Positions 13,955 through 14,642 of a stretch of DNA of 14,642 nt are shown one piece after another; positions within the stretch are counted from its first letter, which is position 1, and every line of letters starts with the position of its first letter. The position numbers and the translations under genes are program-made. The stretch comes from Desulfuromonadales bacterium (lineage in GTDB: Bacteria; Desulfobacterota; Desulfuromonadia; Desulfuromonadales; JACZKF01). The stretch lies in assembly GCA_014860175.1 (NCBI GenBank), contig JACZKF010000231.1:1-14642 (forward strand). The letters run 5' to 3'. The notes under the pieces were generated by a model, which saw only the letters and a program-made list of their open reading frames with translations, was not told where the DNA came from and did no database searches.

Positions 13955-14642
13955 TCAGTCTTGAGTTTCCTGCTGATCTGCCGGTTCGATTTTTACCTTA
14001 CGAATAGCCGTATGGCTGACTTTGACACACGTCAGAAGGTACTCACCCCAACGGATACGCTCCCCTTCCACAGGGAAATGACCCAATTCGAAAAGGATAA
14101 GTCCGGCAAGTGTCTCATAGGGTTTTTTCTCAGGAAAACGCACCCCGAGTAGGTCCTCCAGGTCATTGACAGGAAGGAGGGCGTCGACCAGATAGCCACC
14201 CTCCTTGAGATGCTGGATGCGTTTCGGCTCACCCAAATCATGTTCGTCTTCTATCTCTCCGACCAGTTCTTCCAATAGATCTTCGGTGGTGACTACCCCG
14301 CTCAGGCTGCCATACTCGTCCACTACCATCGCCATATGGATGTGTCCGTGCTGCATCTCTCGCAGAAGCTCATTGACCTTTTTCGATTCCGGAACAAATA
14401 AAGGGGTCCGCAGAAGGCTCTCAACGTCGAAGTCGGGGGTCTGTACCGCCTGGCACAAGAGGTCCTTGCCATGAATGAAGCCGACCACGTTATCGATTTC
14501 GCCCCGATAAACCGGAAAACGCGAATATTTGCTGTCCACAACGATCTTCAGGATCTGCTCGCGGCTCTGGTCCAGATCCAGGGGCACAACCCGGGGGCGT
14601 GGAACCATGACCTCTGACACTCTCAGTGATCCGAACTGAAAC
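13955..14642 (-). CDS. Second CNNM/CorC (HlyC) family protein, C-terminal part (continues off the right edge)
   Basis: The frame stays open to the window end: the codons before the apparent GTG start at 14620 read FQFGSLRVSEVMVPRP, which aligns with FEFSETQVREVMVPRP in the complete paralogue, so this is a gene cut by the window, not a short gene. Visible are the CBS pair (GFIHGKDLL, then VVDEYGSLSGVVTTEDLLEELVGEI) and the CorC_HlyC domain (YETLAGLILFELGHFP...YLLTCVKV). By eye about three quarters of residues match the gene at 9645-10952. The N-terminal CNNM membrane domain should lie to the right. The protein would be a membrane divalent-cation transporter or its regulator. Confidence 0.9.
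   Translation of the reverse strand, partial: FQFGSLRVSEVMVPRPRVVPLDLDQSREQILKIVVDSKYSRFPVYRGEIDNVVGFIHGKDLLCQAVQTPDFDVESLLRTPLFVPESKKVNELLREMQHGHIHMAMVVDEYGSLSGVVTTEDLLEELVGEIEDEHDLGEPKRIQHLKEGGYLVDALLPVNDLEDLLGVRFPEKKPYETLAGLILFELGHFPVEGERIRWGEYLLTCVKVSHTAIRKVKIEPADQQETQD

Noticed and set aside
13955..14620. Right-edge CBS protein read as a complete 221-residue gene starting at a GTG
   Set aside because: The frame continues open to the window edge and the upstream codons align with the complete CNNM/CorC paralogue, so the gene is cut by the window.

Overview
The window looks like chromosomal DNA from a GC-rich Gram-negative bacterium. The lipoprotein signal, HtpX, the DksA/TraR-type regulator and the general gene style fit a Desulfuromonadota/Geobacter-like delta-proteobacterium, but that is inference without any marker gene. 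Genes are densely packed on both strands, mostly as short transcription units with convergent ends only a few bases apart. There are no tRNA, rRNA, CRISPR or insertion-sequence signatures.

Left part (1-5744): the start of a lipoprotein gene runs off the left edge and is divergent from a DUF2254 membrane protein. Next come an orphan SAM-dependent methyltransferase, a small DksA/TraR-type C4 zinc-finger protein converging on a multi-CxxC zinc-ribbon protein, and a two-gene operon of a SulP anion transporter followed by a tandem-domain universal stress protein. Middle part (5745-9622): a roughly 0.5 kb non-coding stretch ends in a good sigma70-type promoter for a soluble PAS-PAS histidine kinase. 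This converges on an MscS-type channel with a very arginine-rich N-terminus, which is divergent from a small exported protein.

Right part (9645-14642): the highlight is a minus-strand operon htpX - terC family - CNNM/CorC family. It is preceded by a sigma70 promoter with a perfect TTGACA and by what I read as a clear yybP-ykoY manganese riboswitch. The aptamer has the GGGGAGUAGC element, the UCGUCA/CGG internal loop and the GCAAGACCUUU closing strand. A leader of about 80 nt follows in which successive helices exclude one another and the last one covers the htpX ribosome binding site. TerC-family proteins are classical members of this regulon; a membrane protease as first gene and a CNNM/CorC protein as third suggest a manganese-responsive membrane and metal homeostasis unit. 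A gene for an unrecognised six-helix membrane protein follows, abutting a second CNNM/CorC paralogue that continues past the right edge.
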